The notes under the pieces are model-generated. The model was not told where the DNA came from. It did no database searches and worked only from the letters and a program-made list of their open reading frames with translations. 64,000 nt of DNA. Source: Acidobacteriota bacterium (GTDB lineage Bacteria > Acidobacteriota > Thermoanaerobaculia > UBA5066). A program made the position numbers and the translations under genes. Below are positions 36,215-45,152 of this stretch, piece after piece. The stretch lies in the NCBI GenBank assembly GCA_029781975.1, contig JAKOVQ010000003.1, positions 314,034-378,033 on the forward strand. The letters run 5' to 3'. Numbering within the stretch: position 1 is the stretch's first letter; each line of letters opens with the position of its first letter.

Positions 36215-36257
36215 CCCTCGCCGCGCCGCAGCACGCCGCTTCCCCCCCGGCCGGAGG

Positions 36258-36263
36258 TAGCAT
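36258..36263 (+). promoter_or_regulatory. Putative -10 box (TAGCAT) for NAD-glutamate dehydrogenase
   Basis: TAGCAT in the 75-bp gap before the large glutamate dehydrogenase, 26 nt upstream of the ATG, which has GAAGGAGG as its ribosome site. No -35 seen. Confidence 0.3.
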
Positions 36264-36289
36264 CTCCCTTCAGCGCGAAGGAGGCTCCG

Positions 36290-39200
36290 ATGATCACAGC
36301 CGATCCCGGCAGGCGTCAGTCCGTTCTCGACGAGGTCCAGGCGATCCTGGCGCGCGAGGCGCCCCCCGAGGACCGGGACCTCCTCCTGGCGCTCACCCCG
36401 GTCGTCTACGCGGACATGCCCGACGCGATGACGCTCGGCCTCTCGCCCGAAGCGGTCGCCGCCCGGATCCGCGAGTACTTCCGGTTCGTCGTCCGGACGA
36501 TGCCCCCGGCGCACCAGCTCTACCGCGGCCTCCCCGGGATCCACGTCGTCGCGAGGAACCTGACGGAGGAGGAGTCGAGGACGACGGGGTCGACGCACGG
36601 CGGGCAGTACGAGATCACCGTCATCGAGACCCACACGCCGGACGCCCCGTTCATCTTCGAGAGCCTGAAGAACTTCCTCCTCAAGGAGGAGATCCGGGTC
36701 TTCTCGGCCGTCCACAGCATCTTCACCGTGCGGCGCCAGTGGGAGCGGATCACGTCCATCGGCGGCGCGCGCGAGGACGGCAGCAAGGAGCTCCTCTGCC
36801 ACTTCCGCGTCGAGCGGATCGACCAGAAGGAGCGGCTGCGGCGGATCGAGCACCAGATCCACTCCCTCCTCCGGAGCGTCTTCCTCGCCGTGGAGGACTT
36901 CGACGAGATGACCCGCTTCCTGCGCGAGCAGAAGGGGCGGCTCCGCGACCGGCGGGGGAGGCCGGGGGGAGAGACGGCGGCGCGGGAGTTCCTCGACTGG
37001 GTCCTCGACGAGAACTACGTCCTGATGGGGGTCCTCAGGTTCCGGCGCGGCCCGGACGGCTTCGAGCCCGACTACGACGCCGCCCTCGGCGCGCTCCGCG
37101 AGCCGGCCCTCCTCGAGGTCGTCTTCCCGGGCGTGATGGACGAGGAGCAGCGGCACCTCGCGGTCCCCGACGACGACGACAGGATCGTGGACATCGACTA
37201 CCGGACGAACGCCGGCGCCATCCACCACCTCGAGCCCGTGGACGACGTCGTCCTGAGGGAGTGGGGCCCCGACGGCAGGCTCGAGGCGGCGACGCTCGTC
37301 CTGGGGCGCCTCGCCAAGAGCGCCTTCACGGCCAAGGCGGAGTCGATCCCGATCCTCAGGGAGAAGCTCGCCTGGCTCCTCGCGAACTGCGGCGAGGCGC
37401 GGAACTCCCACGTCTACCGCGCGACCCGGGCGTTCTTCAACCACCTCCCCAAGCGGGAGCTCCTCTACTCGGACGCCGCGTCGCTCAAGGACCTGATCGA
37501 CCGGCTCATCCACATCTCGAGCGACGACGAGGTCGTCGCGACGGTGAGGCGCGGCCCCACCTACGCGGCGGTCCGGGTCGCCTTCTCGCAGGGGCGGTAC
37601 TCCTCGAAGACTGGGAACGACCTCAAGGAGGCGCTCGCCCGCGAGTTCGGCCCGGTGGCGTTCGGCTCCACCGCCGACTGCGGGGCCACGGCCCTCCTCC
37701 TCTACTACTTCGACGCCGCCACCCTCGAGCGCCCGCTCGAGGAGGAGCGGATCCGCAGGATCACGTCCGCCGTCGTCTCCACCTGGGAGGACCACGTCGC
37801 CGTCGCCCTCGAGCACGCCTTCGGCGCGCAGGAGGGGCGGCGCCTCTTCAAGCGCTACGTCCGGCAGGAGAGCCGGAGCGGCCTCTACCGCGAGCTGACG
37901 CGCCCGAGCGAGGTGCCCGACGACGTCCGGTGCTTCGAGGCCCTCGAGGGACGGCTCGAGCTGGGGGTCCTCCCCGAGACCGCGGAGACCGCGGTCCTCA
38001 AGCTCCTGACGCCTCAGCCGGCGGGGCTGACGGCGTCGCTCCGGACCCTCCAGAACCTCGGGCTGACCGTGGTCGAGGAGATGAACATCCCGCTCGTCCT
38101 CCCCGAGGGGAAGAAGGCGTGGCTGGAGCGCTTCAAGGTCGAGGCGGACGCGCCGGTCGTCGAGGCGATCCACCGGGACCCCGACCGGCTGCGCGACGCC
38201 CTCCGGGCGATCTACGAGGAGCGGGCCACCGACGACCCGCTGAACGCGCTCGTCCTCCGCGAGGGGCTCACGTGGCGCGAGGTCGAGGTGCTGAGGACGG
38301 TCCGCAACCACCTCCTGCAGGTCCGCCCCGCCTACAACGGCGAGACGGTGACGACCGTCCTCCTGAGGAACAGCCGCGTCGCCGGGACCCTCTTCCGCCT
38401 CTTCGAGGCGCGGTTCGACCCGCGGACGGACGACGCCGCGCGCCCCGCCGCGATCGCCCGCGCCGAGGCCGACGTCGCCAGCGCGTTCCAGGGCGTCACG
38501 AGCCTCTTCGACGACGAGATCCTGCGGGGGTTGGAGAACCTCCTCCGCGCCTCGCTCCGGACGAACTACTACCAGCGGCCCGAGCGGCCGGTGATCTCCA
38601 TCAAGGTCGAGTGCGCGAAGGTCGAGGGGATGGTCTCGCCGCGGCCGCTCTTCGAGATCTACGTCCACTCGCGGCTCCTCGAGGGGATCCACCTGCGGGG
38701 CGGCAAGGTCGCGCGCGGCGGGATCCGCTGGAGCGACCGCCACGACGACTTCCGGACCGAGGTCCTCGGCCTGATGAAGACCCAGATGGTCAAGAACTCG
38801 GTCATCGTCCCGGTCGGGTCGAAGGGCGGCTTCGTCCTGAAGGGGGACGTCCCGCCGCGGCCCGCCCTCGACACCTACCTCGTCGACCGCTACCGGGAGT
38901 TCGTCTCCGGCCTCCTCGACGTGACCGACAACCTGGTGGACGGCGCCGTCCTCCACCCGCCCGACGTCGTCAGGCACGACGAGCCCGACCCGTACCTCGT
39001 CGTCGCGGCCGACAAGGGGACGGCGCACCTCTCGGACACCGCGAACCGCGTCTCGGCCCAGTACGGCTTCTGGCTGGGCGACGCCTTCGCCTCGGGCGGC
39101 AGCAACGGCTACGACCACAAGAAGGAGGGGATCACAGCGCGCGGGGCGTGGGAGTGCGTGCGGCACCACTTCCGGAACCTCGGCGTCGACGTCCAGTCCG

Positions 39201-40579
39201 AGCCGTTCACCATGGCCGGCATCGGCGACATGTCGGGCGACGTCTTCGGGAACGGGGCCCTCAGGAGCCGGACGACGCGGCTCGTCGCCGCCTTCAACCA
39301 CGTCCACGTCTTCCTCGACCCGGACCCCGACCCCGAGGCGAGCTTCTGGGAGCGCCAGCGCCTCTTCACGCTGCCCCGCTCGTCGTGGCGCGACTACGAC
39401 CCGGCGAAGATCAGCCCGGGCGGCGGCGTCTTCGACCGCGGGGCCAAGTCGATCCCGCTGAGCGAGCCGGTGCGGCGCCTCCTCGACCTGGGCCAGGAGT
39501 CGGCGAGCGGCGAGGAGGTCGTCCGGGCGATCCTCCGGTCGAGAGTCGACCTCCTCTACAACGGCGGCATCGGGACCTACGTGAAGGCGTCGTTCGAGGA
39601 GGACGCCGAGGTGGGGGACCGGACGAACGACCGCGTCCGCGTGAACGCCACCGAGCTGAGGGCGCGCGTCGTGGCGGAGGGGGGGAACCTCGGCCTGACG
39701 CAGCGCGGGAGGATCGAGTACTGGACGCGGGGCGGTCTCCTCAACACCGACGCCGTCGACAACTCCGGCGGCGTCGACATGTCGGACCACGAGGTGAACA
39801 TCAAGATCCTCCTCGACCTCCTGGTGCGGCGCGGCATCGTGCGGAGCCTGGAGGAGCGCAACCGGATCCTCGCCGGGATGACCGACGAGGTCTCGGCCCT
39901 CGTCCTGATGGACAACGCGAACCAGGCCGTCGGGCTCACGCTGGACGGCATCAGGACCGCGCGCCGGTACGACGAGGCGGTCGCCTTCGTCGACGAGCTC
40001 GTCGACACGGGCGTCCTCCGGCGCCGGGACGACGGCGTCCCGTCCCGGGAGGACCTCCGGGCGAACCCCGGCCGCGAGCGGGGGCTTCCGCGGCCGCTCC
40101 TCTGCGTGATGCTGGGCCACGTCAAGAACCTCGCCTTCGCGAAGCTCCTGGGCTCCTCCCTGCCCGACAGCGAGGTGGCCCAGCCGTTCCTGCCGGCCTA
40201 CTTCCCGACGCAGATGCGCGAGGCGTACGCCGAGCACCTCGCCCTCCACCCGCTCCGGCGCGAGATCGTCGCGACGGCCGCGGTCAACCACGTCGTGAAC
40301 CACATGGGGGTCTCGATCCTCCACCGGCTCATGGCGGCGAGCGGCCGCGAGATCGGCGACGTCGTCCACGCGATCCTCGCCGTGGAGCGGGCGGCGCGGG
40401 CGGACGAGGTCCGGCGGGCCGTTGCGGGGGCCGGGTCCCCCGTGGCGGACGAGCACCGGCGGCTGGTCCAGCTCTCCGACGCCCTGGAGGACGCAGCACT
40501 CCGCTCCCTGCGCGGCGAGGCGGCCGCCCTCGAGACGTCGCTCGACGGCGTCCGGGAGGCCCTCGGCGCCCGGCGCTGA
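36290..40579 (+). CDS. gdhB: Large NAD-specific glutamate dehydrogenase
   Basis: 1429 residues, the giant type of NAD-GDH (normally about 1600) that oxidises glutamate for catabolism. The dehydrogenase core is C-terminal of centre: GGKVARGGIRWSDRHDDFRTEVLGLMKTQMVKNSV with PVGSKGGFVLK, AADKGTAHLSDTANRV, YDHKKEGITARGAWECV and AGIGDMSGDVFGNG. The N-terminal third (1-500) is the regulatory ACT-like/helical part of these enzymes, somewhat shorter than usual. A C-terminal helical domain follows (NHVVNHMGVSILHR). It lies after the permease and acyl-CoA dehydrogenase on the same strand and before the glutamate-synthase-type redox operon. A second, short GDH is encoded at 25.3 kb; the large one is usually the catabolic enzyme. 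Confidence 0.94.
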   Translation: MITADPGRRQSVLDEVQAILAREAPPEDRDLLLALTPVVYADMPDAMTLGLSPEAVAARIREYFRFVVRTMPPAHQLYRGLPGIHVVARNLTEEESRTTGSTHGGQYEITVIETHTPDAPFIFESLKNFLLKEEIRVFSAVHSIFTVRRQWERITSIGGAREDGSKELLCHFRVERIDQKERLRRIEHQIHSLLRSVFLAVEDFDEMTRFLREQKGRLRDRRGRPGGETAAREFLDWVLDENYVLMGVLRFRRGPDGFEPDYDAALGALREPALLEVVFPGVMDEEQRHLAVPDDDDRIVDIDYRTNAGAIHHLEPVDDVVLREWGPDGRLEAATLVLGRLAKSAFTAKAESIPILREKLAWLLANCGEARNSHVYRATRAFFNHLPKRELLYSDAASLKDLIDRLIHISSDDEVVATVRRGPTYAAVRVAFSQGRYSSKTGNDLKEALAREFGPVAFGSTADCGATALLLYYFDAATLERPLEEERIRRITSAVVSTWEDHVAVALEHAFGAQEGRRLFKRYVRQESRSGLYRELTRPSEVPDDVRCFEALEGRLELGVLPETAETAVLKLLTPQPAGLTASLRTLQNLGLTVVEEMNIPLVLPEGKKAWLERFKVEADAPVVEAIHRDPDRLRDALRAIYEERATDDPLNALVLREGLTWREVEVLRTVRNHLLQVRPAYNGETVTTVLLRNSRVAGTLFRLFEARFDPRTDDAARPAAIARAEADVASAFQGVTSLFDDEILRGLENLLRASLRTNYYQRPERPVISIKVECAKVEGMVSPRPLFEIYVHSRLLEGIHLRGGKVARGGIRWSDRHDDFRTEVLGLMKTQMVKNSVIVPVGSKGGFVLKGDVPPRPALDTYLVDRYREFVSGLLDVTDNLVDGAVLHPPDVVRHDEPDPYLVVAADKGTAHLSDTANRVSAQYGFWLGDAFASGGSNGYDHKKEGITARGAWECVRHHFRNLGVDVQSEPFTMAGIGDMSGDVFGNGALRSRTTRLVAAFNHVHVFLDPDPDPEASFWERQRLFTLPRSSWRDYDPAKISPGGGVFDRGAKSIPLSEPVRRLLDLGQESASGEEVVRAILRSRVDLLYNGGIGTYVKASFEEDAEVGDRTNDRVRVNATELRARVVAEGGNLGLTQRGRIEYWTRGGLLNTDAVDNSGGVDMSDHEVNIKILLDLLVRRGIVRSLEERNRILAGMTDEVSALVLMDNANQAVGLTLDGIRTARRYDEAVAFVDELVDTGVLRRRDDGVPSREDLRANPGRERGLPRPLLCVMLGHVKNLAFAKLLGSSLPDSEVAQPFLPAYFPTQMREAYAEHLALHPLRREIVATAAVNHVVNHMGVSILHRLMAASGREIGDVVHAILAVERAARADEVRRAVAGAGSPVADEHRRLVQLSDALEDAALRSLRGEAAALETSLDGVREALGARR

Positions 40580-40609
40580 GAAGCCGTCGCGCTTCGCTTG
40601 CCCGAGAAC

Positions 40610-40637
40610 GGCCCGGCCTCCTTTCGGGGGCCGGGCC
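40610..40637 (+). terminator. GC-rich hairpin after NAD-glutamate dehydrogenase
   Basis: 9-bp stem GGCCCGGCC / GGCCGGGCC with a 10-nt loop, 30 bp after the stop. No T-run; terminator function uncertain. Confidence 0.4.
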
Positions 40638-40652
40638 GGGCGCGCGGCGGCG

Positions 40653-40658
40653 TAGAAT
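40653..40658 (+). promoter_or_regulatory. -10 box TAGAAT for the NuoE/NuoF/GltS-like operon
   Basis: TAGAAT followed after 8 nt by GTG 40667. If it is the operon promoter, the mRNA has a leader of about 430 nt including the 12-bp repeat array. Confidence 0.4.
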
Positions 40659-40860
40659 TTCGCGGGGTGGCTCCGATCATCGGGGCCTCCCGAGCGGGGC
40701 GCGATGGGACCCAAGGTCCTGGGCCATCCGGTTCTTCGCTTGACCTTCCCGGGGGTTGCGGTGGGCTCCCTCGGAAGCCGGTCGCGATCCCCGGCAAGGC
40801 GGCTCGAGCCGTACGCGGCGCGGTCGCCGTCGTGGCTCCCGCCCCCGCTCCCGTTCCCGC

Positions 40861-40950
40861 CCTCGTCTCCGCTCTCGTCCCCGGTCTCGTCCCCGCTCTC
40901 GTCCCCGCTCTCGTCCCCGCTCTCGTCCCCGCTCTCGTCCCCGCTCTCGG
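40861..40950 (+). repeat. 12-bp minisatellite (TCTCGTCCCCGC), about seven copies
   Basis: Head-to-tail copies of TCTCGTCCCCGC; the first unit and one internal unit have single substitutions, the last is truncated. It lies in the long leader of the redox operon. Read in frame with the downstream gene it would give repeated Pro-Ala-Leu-Val; on the other strand Arg/Gly/Thr repeats. Confidence 0.9.
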
Positions 40951-41095
40951 AGCGCCAGGTCCCGCCCACGGTCCGCACACGAACGTCCAGAAGCAGATTC
41001 CTCGCGGCGGCCGCGTCAGCGGCGGCCGCTGCACGTCTGCGCGGCCCCGGCCCGGGGCCCCGCACCGCGATCGCCAGCCTCGAGGAGCACAGAGC

Positions 41096-41953
41096 ATGAC
41101 CGACATCACCGGCATCGTCGAGAAGCGGCGGGGTCAACGGGGAGAGCTGCTCGCCATCCTCCAGGACATCCAGGCGAAGTACTCCTACCTCCCCGAGGAC
41201 GCGCTGCGCGCGGTGGCGCAGAAGACCGGCCGGTCCCTGGTCGACGTCTACGGGGTGGCCACCTTCTACCACGCGTTCAGCCTGAAGCCGCGCGGCAAGC
41301 ACCTCGTCACCTGCTGCATGGGGACCGCCTGCCACGTCCGCGGCGCGCCGAAGGTGGCCGAGGAGCTCGAGCGCCAGCTCCACGTCCCGCCAGGGGAGAC
41401 GACCGCCGACCGCCAGTTCACGCTGGAGACGCAGAATTGCCTCGGGGGCTGCGCGCTCGGCCCGATCGTCGTCGTCGACGGCCACTACTTCTCGAGCGTC
41501 GGGACGCCGAACGTCCGCGGGATCCTGGAGAAGACGCGGTCGGGGCTCGACAGGGTCGACCTCGCGAGCGACCTGCGCGCCTTCCCGGTGGAGGTCGCCT
41601 GCGGCCGCTGCAACCACAGCTTGATGGACGCGCACGACCGGATCGACGGCCAGCCGTCCATCCGGGTCACGGCGTCGTTCGCCGACAAGCACGGCTGGCT
41701 CCGCCTCTCGTCGGTCTACGGCTCGTTCGAGGTGGAGTCGCAGCACGAGATCCCCCTCGACACCGTCGTCGACTTCTTCTGCCCCCACTGCAGCGCCGAG
41801 CTGGCCGGCGCCGGGCCGTGCGTGGCGTGCGGCGCCTCGATGGTCCCGATGATCCTGCGCGGCGGCGGCGTGGTCCAGATCTGCTCGCGGCGCGGGTGCC
41901 ACCACCACATGCTCGACCTCGAGGGGACGAGCGCGTGGAGCGAGTGGAGGTGA
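41096..41953 (+). CDS. NuoE-like [2Fe-2S] subunit with C-terminal Cys-rich (zinc-ribbon-like) extension
   Basis: 285 residues. The N-terminal 150 residues are the thioredoxin-like NuoE/HoxE/HydC subunit: helical start (LLAILQDIQAKYSYLPEDAL, VYGVATFYHAF) and four cluster cysteines in CCMGTAC (about 73-78) and CLGGC (about 115-119). Beyond that the family normally ends; here about 120 further residues carry CGRC (169-172), CPHC (229-232), CVAC (242-245) and CSRRGC (263-268), pairs suggestive of zinc or iron-sulfur ribbons. It should pass electrons between NADH-site FMN in the next subunit and other clusters. ATG with GAGGAG upstream. The next gene begins 4 bp after its stop. The extension is the odd feature. 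Confidence 0.88.
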   Translation: MTDITGIVEKRRGQRGELLAILQDIQAKYSYLPEDALRAVAQKTGRSLVDVYGVATFYHAFSLKPRGKHLVTCCMGTACHVRGAPKVAEELERQLHVPPGETTADRQFTLETQNCLGGCALGPIVVVDGHYFSSVGTPNVRGILEKTRSGLDRVDLASDLRAFPVEVACGRCNHSLMDAHDRIDGQPSIRVTASFADKHGWLRLSSVYGSFEVESQHEIPLDTVVDFFCPHCSAELAGAGPCVACGASMVPMILRGGGVVQICSRRGCHHHMLDLEGTSAWSEWR

Positions 41954-41957
41954 CGCG

Positions 41958-44900
41958 ATGAGGACACCCACGTCCGTCGACGAGCTCGCCGCGCTCAGGC
42001 GCCGGGTCGTCGCCGACCGCGCCTCCCGCCCGCCCAAGCCGGTCCTCGTCCTCTCCGCCGGGATCTGCGGGCAGGCGAGCGGCGCGAACGACGTCATGCG
42101 GGTCATCAAGCGGAACCTCCTCGAGAGAGGCCTGACGGACCGGATCACGCTCCGGATCACGGGCTGCCAGGGGTTCTGCGAGATGGACCCGTCGATCGTC
42201 GTGGAGCCCGGCAACCACCTCTACCCGAAGGTGAGGATGGAGCACGTCCCGCGGATCATCGAGGCCACCCTCGGCGGCTTCGTGGCGGAGGAGCTGATCT
42301 ATCGCGACCCGCTGGAAGGGAAGATGTACCTCGGGCTCGGGGAGATCCCCTTCTTCAAGAAGCAGACGCGGACCGTCCTCGGGGCGAACCAGAAGCTCGA
42401 CCCGATCCGGATCCACGACTACCTCGAGGAGGGGGGCTACGCCGCCCTGGAGAAGGTCCTCGCGCGGAACGACCCGGCCTGGGTGGTCGAGGAGGTCAAG
42501 GCCTCGGGCCTGCGCGGCCGGGGCGGGGCCGGGTTCCCGACGGGGGTGAAGTGGGAGCGGGCGCGGGCCGAGCGGAACGGCCGCGGGAAGTTCATGGTGT
42601 GCAACTGCGACGAGGGGGACCCCGGCGCCTACATGGACCGGAGCCTCCTCGAGGGGAACCCGCACGCCATCATCGAGGGGATGGTCATCGCGGCGTTCGC
42701 CATCGGGGCGAGCCACGGGATCGTCTACGTCAGGAGCGAGTACCCGCTCGCCATCAAGCACACCGTCATCGCGCTCGGGCAGGCGCGCGGCCTCGGCCTC
42801 CTGGGGAAGGACATCCTCGGCACCGGCTTCGACTTCGACATCGAGATCGTGAAGGGCGCCGGGGCCTTCGTCTGCGGCGAGGAGACCGCGCTGATCCGCT
42901 CGGTGATGGGCTTCGCCGGCGAGCCGCGGCAGCGGCCCCCGTACCCGATCCAGAAGGGGATCGAGGGGCGCCCCACCTGTATCAACAACGTGGAGACCCT
43001 CGCCAACGTCCCGGTCATCATCAACAGGGGGGCGGCCGAGTACGCGAAGGTCGGCGTGCCGGGGAACACGGGGACGAAGATCTTCTCGGTCGTCGGGAAG
43101 ATCCGGAACACGGGGCTCGTCGAGGTCCCCCTGGGGACGACGATCCGGGAGGTCGTCCACGACATCGGCGGCGGCGCGCCCGGGAAGGCGCGGATCAAGG
43201 CGGTCCAGACCGGCGGCCCGTCGGGGGGCTGCATCCCGGCGAGCCTCTTCGACCTGCCGATCGACTACGACAGCCTCTCCCAGGCCGGCTCGATCATGGG
43301 CTCGGGCGGGATGATCGTCATGGACGACAACACCTGCATGGTGGACGTCGCCCGGTACTTCATGAAGTTCCTGAAGGACGAGTCGTGCGGGAAGTGCTTC
43401 ACCTGCCGCAAGGGAACGCAGCGGATGTGGGAGATCCTGGACGACGTCACGAAGGGGCGGGCCACGCTCGACCAGCTCGGCCTCCTCAAGGAGCTGGCCG
43501 AGACCGTGCGGGACACCTCGATGTGCGGGCTCGGCCAGAGCGCCCCCAACCCGGTCCTCTCGACGCTCCGCTACTTCCGGAAGGAGTACGAGGAGCACGT
43601 CGTCAACAAGCGGTGCCCCGCCTACGTCTGCGACGAGCTCGTCGGGGCCCCGTGCCAGACCGCGTGCCCCCTCGGCACGGAGGCGTGGCGCTACGTCGCC
43701 CACGTCGCCCGCGGCGAGAACGACCTCGCCTACCAGGCGATCCGCGAGGCGAACCCCTTCCCGTCGGTCTGCGCGCGCGTCTGCAACCACCCCTGCGAGG
43801 AGAGGTGCCGCGCCGGGACGACCGGCGGCGAGGCGGTGGCGATCCGCGCCCTGAAGCGCTTCGTCACCGACCAGGCGGACCCGCTCTCGTTCCGGCCGAA
43901 GCGGACCCCGACCGCCCCCGCGAACGCGCCGCCCGTCGCCGTCGTCGGCTGCGGGCCCGCGGGCCTCACGGCGGCCCACTACCTCTCGCTCCGCGGCTAC
44001 AAGGTGACCGTTTTCGACACGGAGTCGGAGCCGGGCGGGATGCTCTTCTCGGCCATCCCCTCCTACCGGCTGCCGCACGACGTCGTCCGCAGGGAGATCG
44101 CCTCGCTGATCGACGAGAACGTCACCGTCAGGTGCGGGACGATGCTGGGCCGGGACATCACGCTCGACGGCCTCTTCGAGGAGGGGTATGGCGCGGTCTT
44201 CCTCGCCCTGGGCGCGCACAAGAGCCTGCGCCTCGGGCTGCCCGACGAGGACGCCGCCGGCATCCTCCCGTCCATCCAGTTCCTCAAGGCCTGGAACCTC
44301 CGCGGCGAGAGCCTCGCGCACGGCCGCGTGGTCGTGGTCGGCGGCGGGAATTCCGCCATCGACGCGGCCCGCGTGGCCCGGCGCCAGGAGGGGGTCGAGT
44401 CGGTGACGATCCTCTACCGGCGGACCCGGGACGAGATGCCGGCCTTCGAGGAGGAGGTCGAGGCCGCCCTGCAGGAAGGGGTGACGCTCCTCACCCTCGC
44501 GGCCCCCGTGAAGATCCTCGTGGCCGACGGCAAGGCGATCGGGGTCGAGTGCATCAAGAACGCCCTCGGAGAGAGGGACGAGAGCGGACGGCCGCGGCCC
44601 GTCCCGATCGCCGGGAGCGAGTTCATCGTCCCGCTCGACACGCTCGTCGTGGCCATCTCCGAGGGGTCGGACACCGACTGCGTCGCCGTGGCCGGCGCGA
44701 ACCGGATCGCGACGTCGGCCACCGGCACGGTCAAGGTCGACCGCGACACCCTCCTGACGAACCGGCCGGGCGTCTTCGCCGGGGGCGACGTCGTCACCGG
44801 GCCGAACACCGTCGTCGACGCCATCGCGGCGGGGAAGCGCGCCGCCGTGATGATCGACCGCTACCTGAGGGCCGAGCCGCTCTCCGTCGCGGCGGCGCCG

Positions 44901-45152
44901 CGGCTCCCGGAGATCCTCGTCGCGCCACCCGAGGCGGGCGCGGACGAGGCCGTCCCGAAGGGGCGCGTCGCCCCGCCGCGGCTGCCGGTGTCGCAGCGCG
45001 AGAGGAGCTTCGCCGAGGTGGAGGTCGCGCTCTCGGCCGCGGACGCCTCGCGCGAGGCCCGCCGGTGCCTGCGCTGCGACCTGACGTTCACCCAGAGGCC
45101 GGCGGCGAGAGACGAGGTGCCCGAGCTCGCCCTCGCGGGAGGCGCGTCATGA
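41958..45152 (+). CDS. NuoF-type NADH:FMN subunit fused to a GltD/NfnB-type FAD oxidoreductase
   Basis: 1064 residues joining two redox modules. The first is a long NuoF/HydB subunit: N-terminal thioredoxin-like domain with Cys in GICGQ and GCQGFC (about 36-75), FMN/NADH site GLRGRGGAGFPTGVKW (about 185-200), SLBB region, and the [4Fe-4S] motif CGKCFTCRKGT (about 476-482). The second begins near residue 553 with the double [4Fe-4S] N-terminal domain of GltD/NfnB (CPAYVC...CQTACPLGTEAW...CARVCNHPCEERCRAG), then an FAD site (VVGCGPAGLTAAHYL, about 660) and an NAD(P) site (VVVVGGGNSAIDAARVARR, about 790). So one chain can carry two pyridine-nucleotide sites, as in bifurcating transhydrogenases of the Stn type. 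The link to a glutamate-synthase domain gene downstream is notable. Start overlaps nothing; RBS weak, coupled. Confidence 0.92.
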   Translation: MRTPTSVDELAALRRRVVADRASRPPKPVLVLSAGICGQASGANDVMRVIKRNLLERGLTDRITLRITGCQGFCEMDPSIVVEPGNHLYPKVRMEHVPRIIEATLGGFVAEELIYRDPLEGKMYLGLGEIPFFKKQTRTVLGANQKLDPIRIHDYLEEGGYAALEKVLARNDPAWVVEEVKASGLRGRGGAGFPTGVKWERARAERNGRGKFMVCNCDEGDPGAYMDRSLLEGNPHAIIEGMVIAAFAIGASHGIVYVRSEYPLAIKHTVIALGQARGLGLLGKDILGTGFDFDIEIVKGAGAFVCGEETALIRSVMGFAGEPRQRPPYPIQKGIEGRPTCINNVETLANVPVIINRGAAEYAKVGVPGNTGTKIFSVVGKIRNTGLVEVPLGTTIREVVHDIGGGAPGKARIKAVQTGGPSGGCIPASLFDLPIDYDSLSQAGSIMGSGGMIVMDDNTCMVDVARYFMKFLKDESCGKCFTCRKGTQRMWEILDDVTKGRATLDQLGLLKELAETVRDTSMCGLGQSAPNPVLSTLRYFRKEYEEHVVNKRCPAYVCDELVGAPCQTACPLGTEAWRYVAHVARGENDLAYQAIREANPFPSVCARVCNHPCEERCRAGTTGGEAVAIRALKRFVTDQADPLSFRPKRTPTAPANAPPVAVVGCGPAGLTAAHYLSLRGYKVTVFDTESEPGGMLFSAIPSYRLPHDVVRREIASLIDENVTVRCGTMLGRDITLDGLFEEGYGAVFLALGAHKSLRLGLPDEDAAGILPSIQFLKAWNLRGESLAHGRVVVVGGGNSAIDAARVARRQEGVESVTILYRRTRDEMPAFEEEVEAALQEGVTLLTLAAPVKILVADGKAIGVECIKNALGERDESGRPRPVPIAGSEFIVPLDTLVVAISEGSDTDCVAVAGANRIATSATGTVKVDRDTLLTNRPGVFAGGDVVTGPNTVVDAIAAGKRAAVMIDRYLRAEPLSVAAAPRLPEILVAPPEAGADEAVPKGRVAPPRLPVSQRERSFAEVEVALSAADASREARRCLRCDLTFTQRPAARDEVPELALAGGAS

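Larger units (their letters stand above)
40580..41095 (+). other. 516-bp intergenic region upstream of the NuoE-type operon
   Basis: No gene is convincing here. It holds, in order: a GC-rich hairpin after the glutamate dehydrogenase, a TAGAAT box, an open frame from GTG 40667 that runs in frame into the NuoE-like gene, and a 12-bp minisatellite at 40861-40950. The open frame encodes Pro/Ala/Val/Leu repeats and is probably not part of the real NuoE-like protein, which has a good ATG at 41096 with GAGGAG before it. Confidence 0.6.

Noticed and set aside
40861-40950. Possible CRISPR array or origin iterons
   Set aside because: Units are 12 bp without unique spacers and no cas genes, dnaA boxes or A/T-rich unwinding region are near. 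It is a plain minisatellite.
40667-41095. N-terminal extension of the NuoE-like protein from GTG 40667
   Set aside because: The added residues are a Pro/Ala/Val/Leu repeat with no conserved fold, and the ATG at 41096 has a proper ribosome site and begins where NuoE proteins begin.
34784-42214. A 2476-codon minus-strand open frame opposite the permease, NAD-GDH and NuoE/NuoF-like genes
   Set aside because: Same reason: the opposite strand carries recognised proteins throughout, and the antisense translation is biased and without domains.
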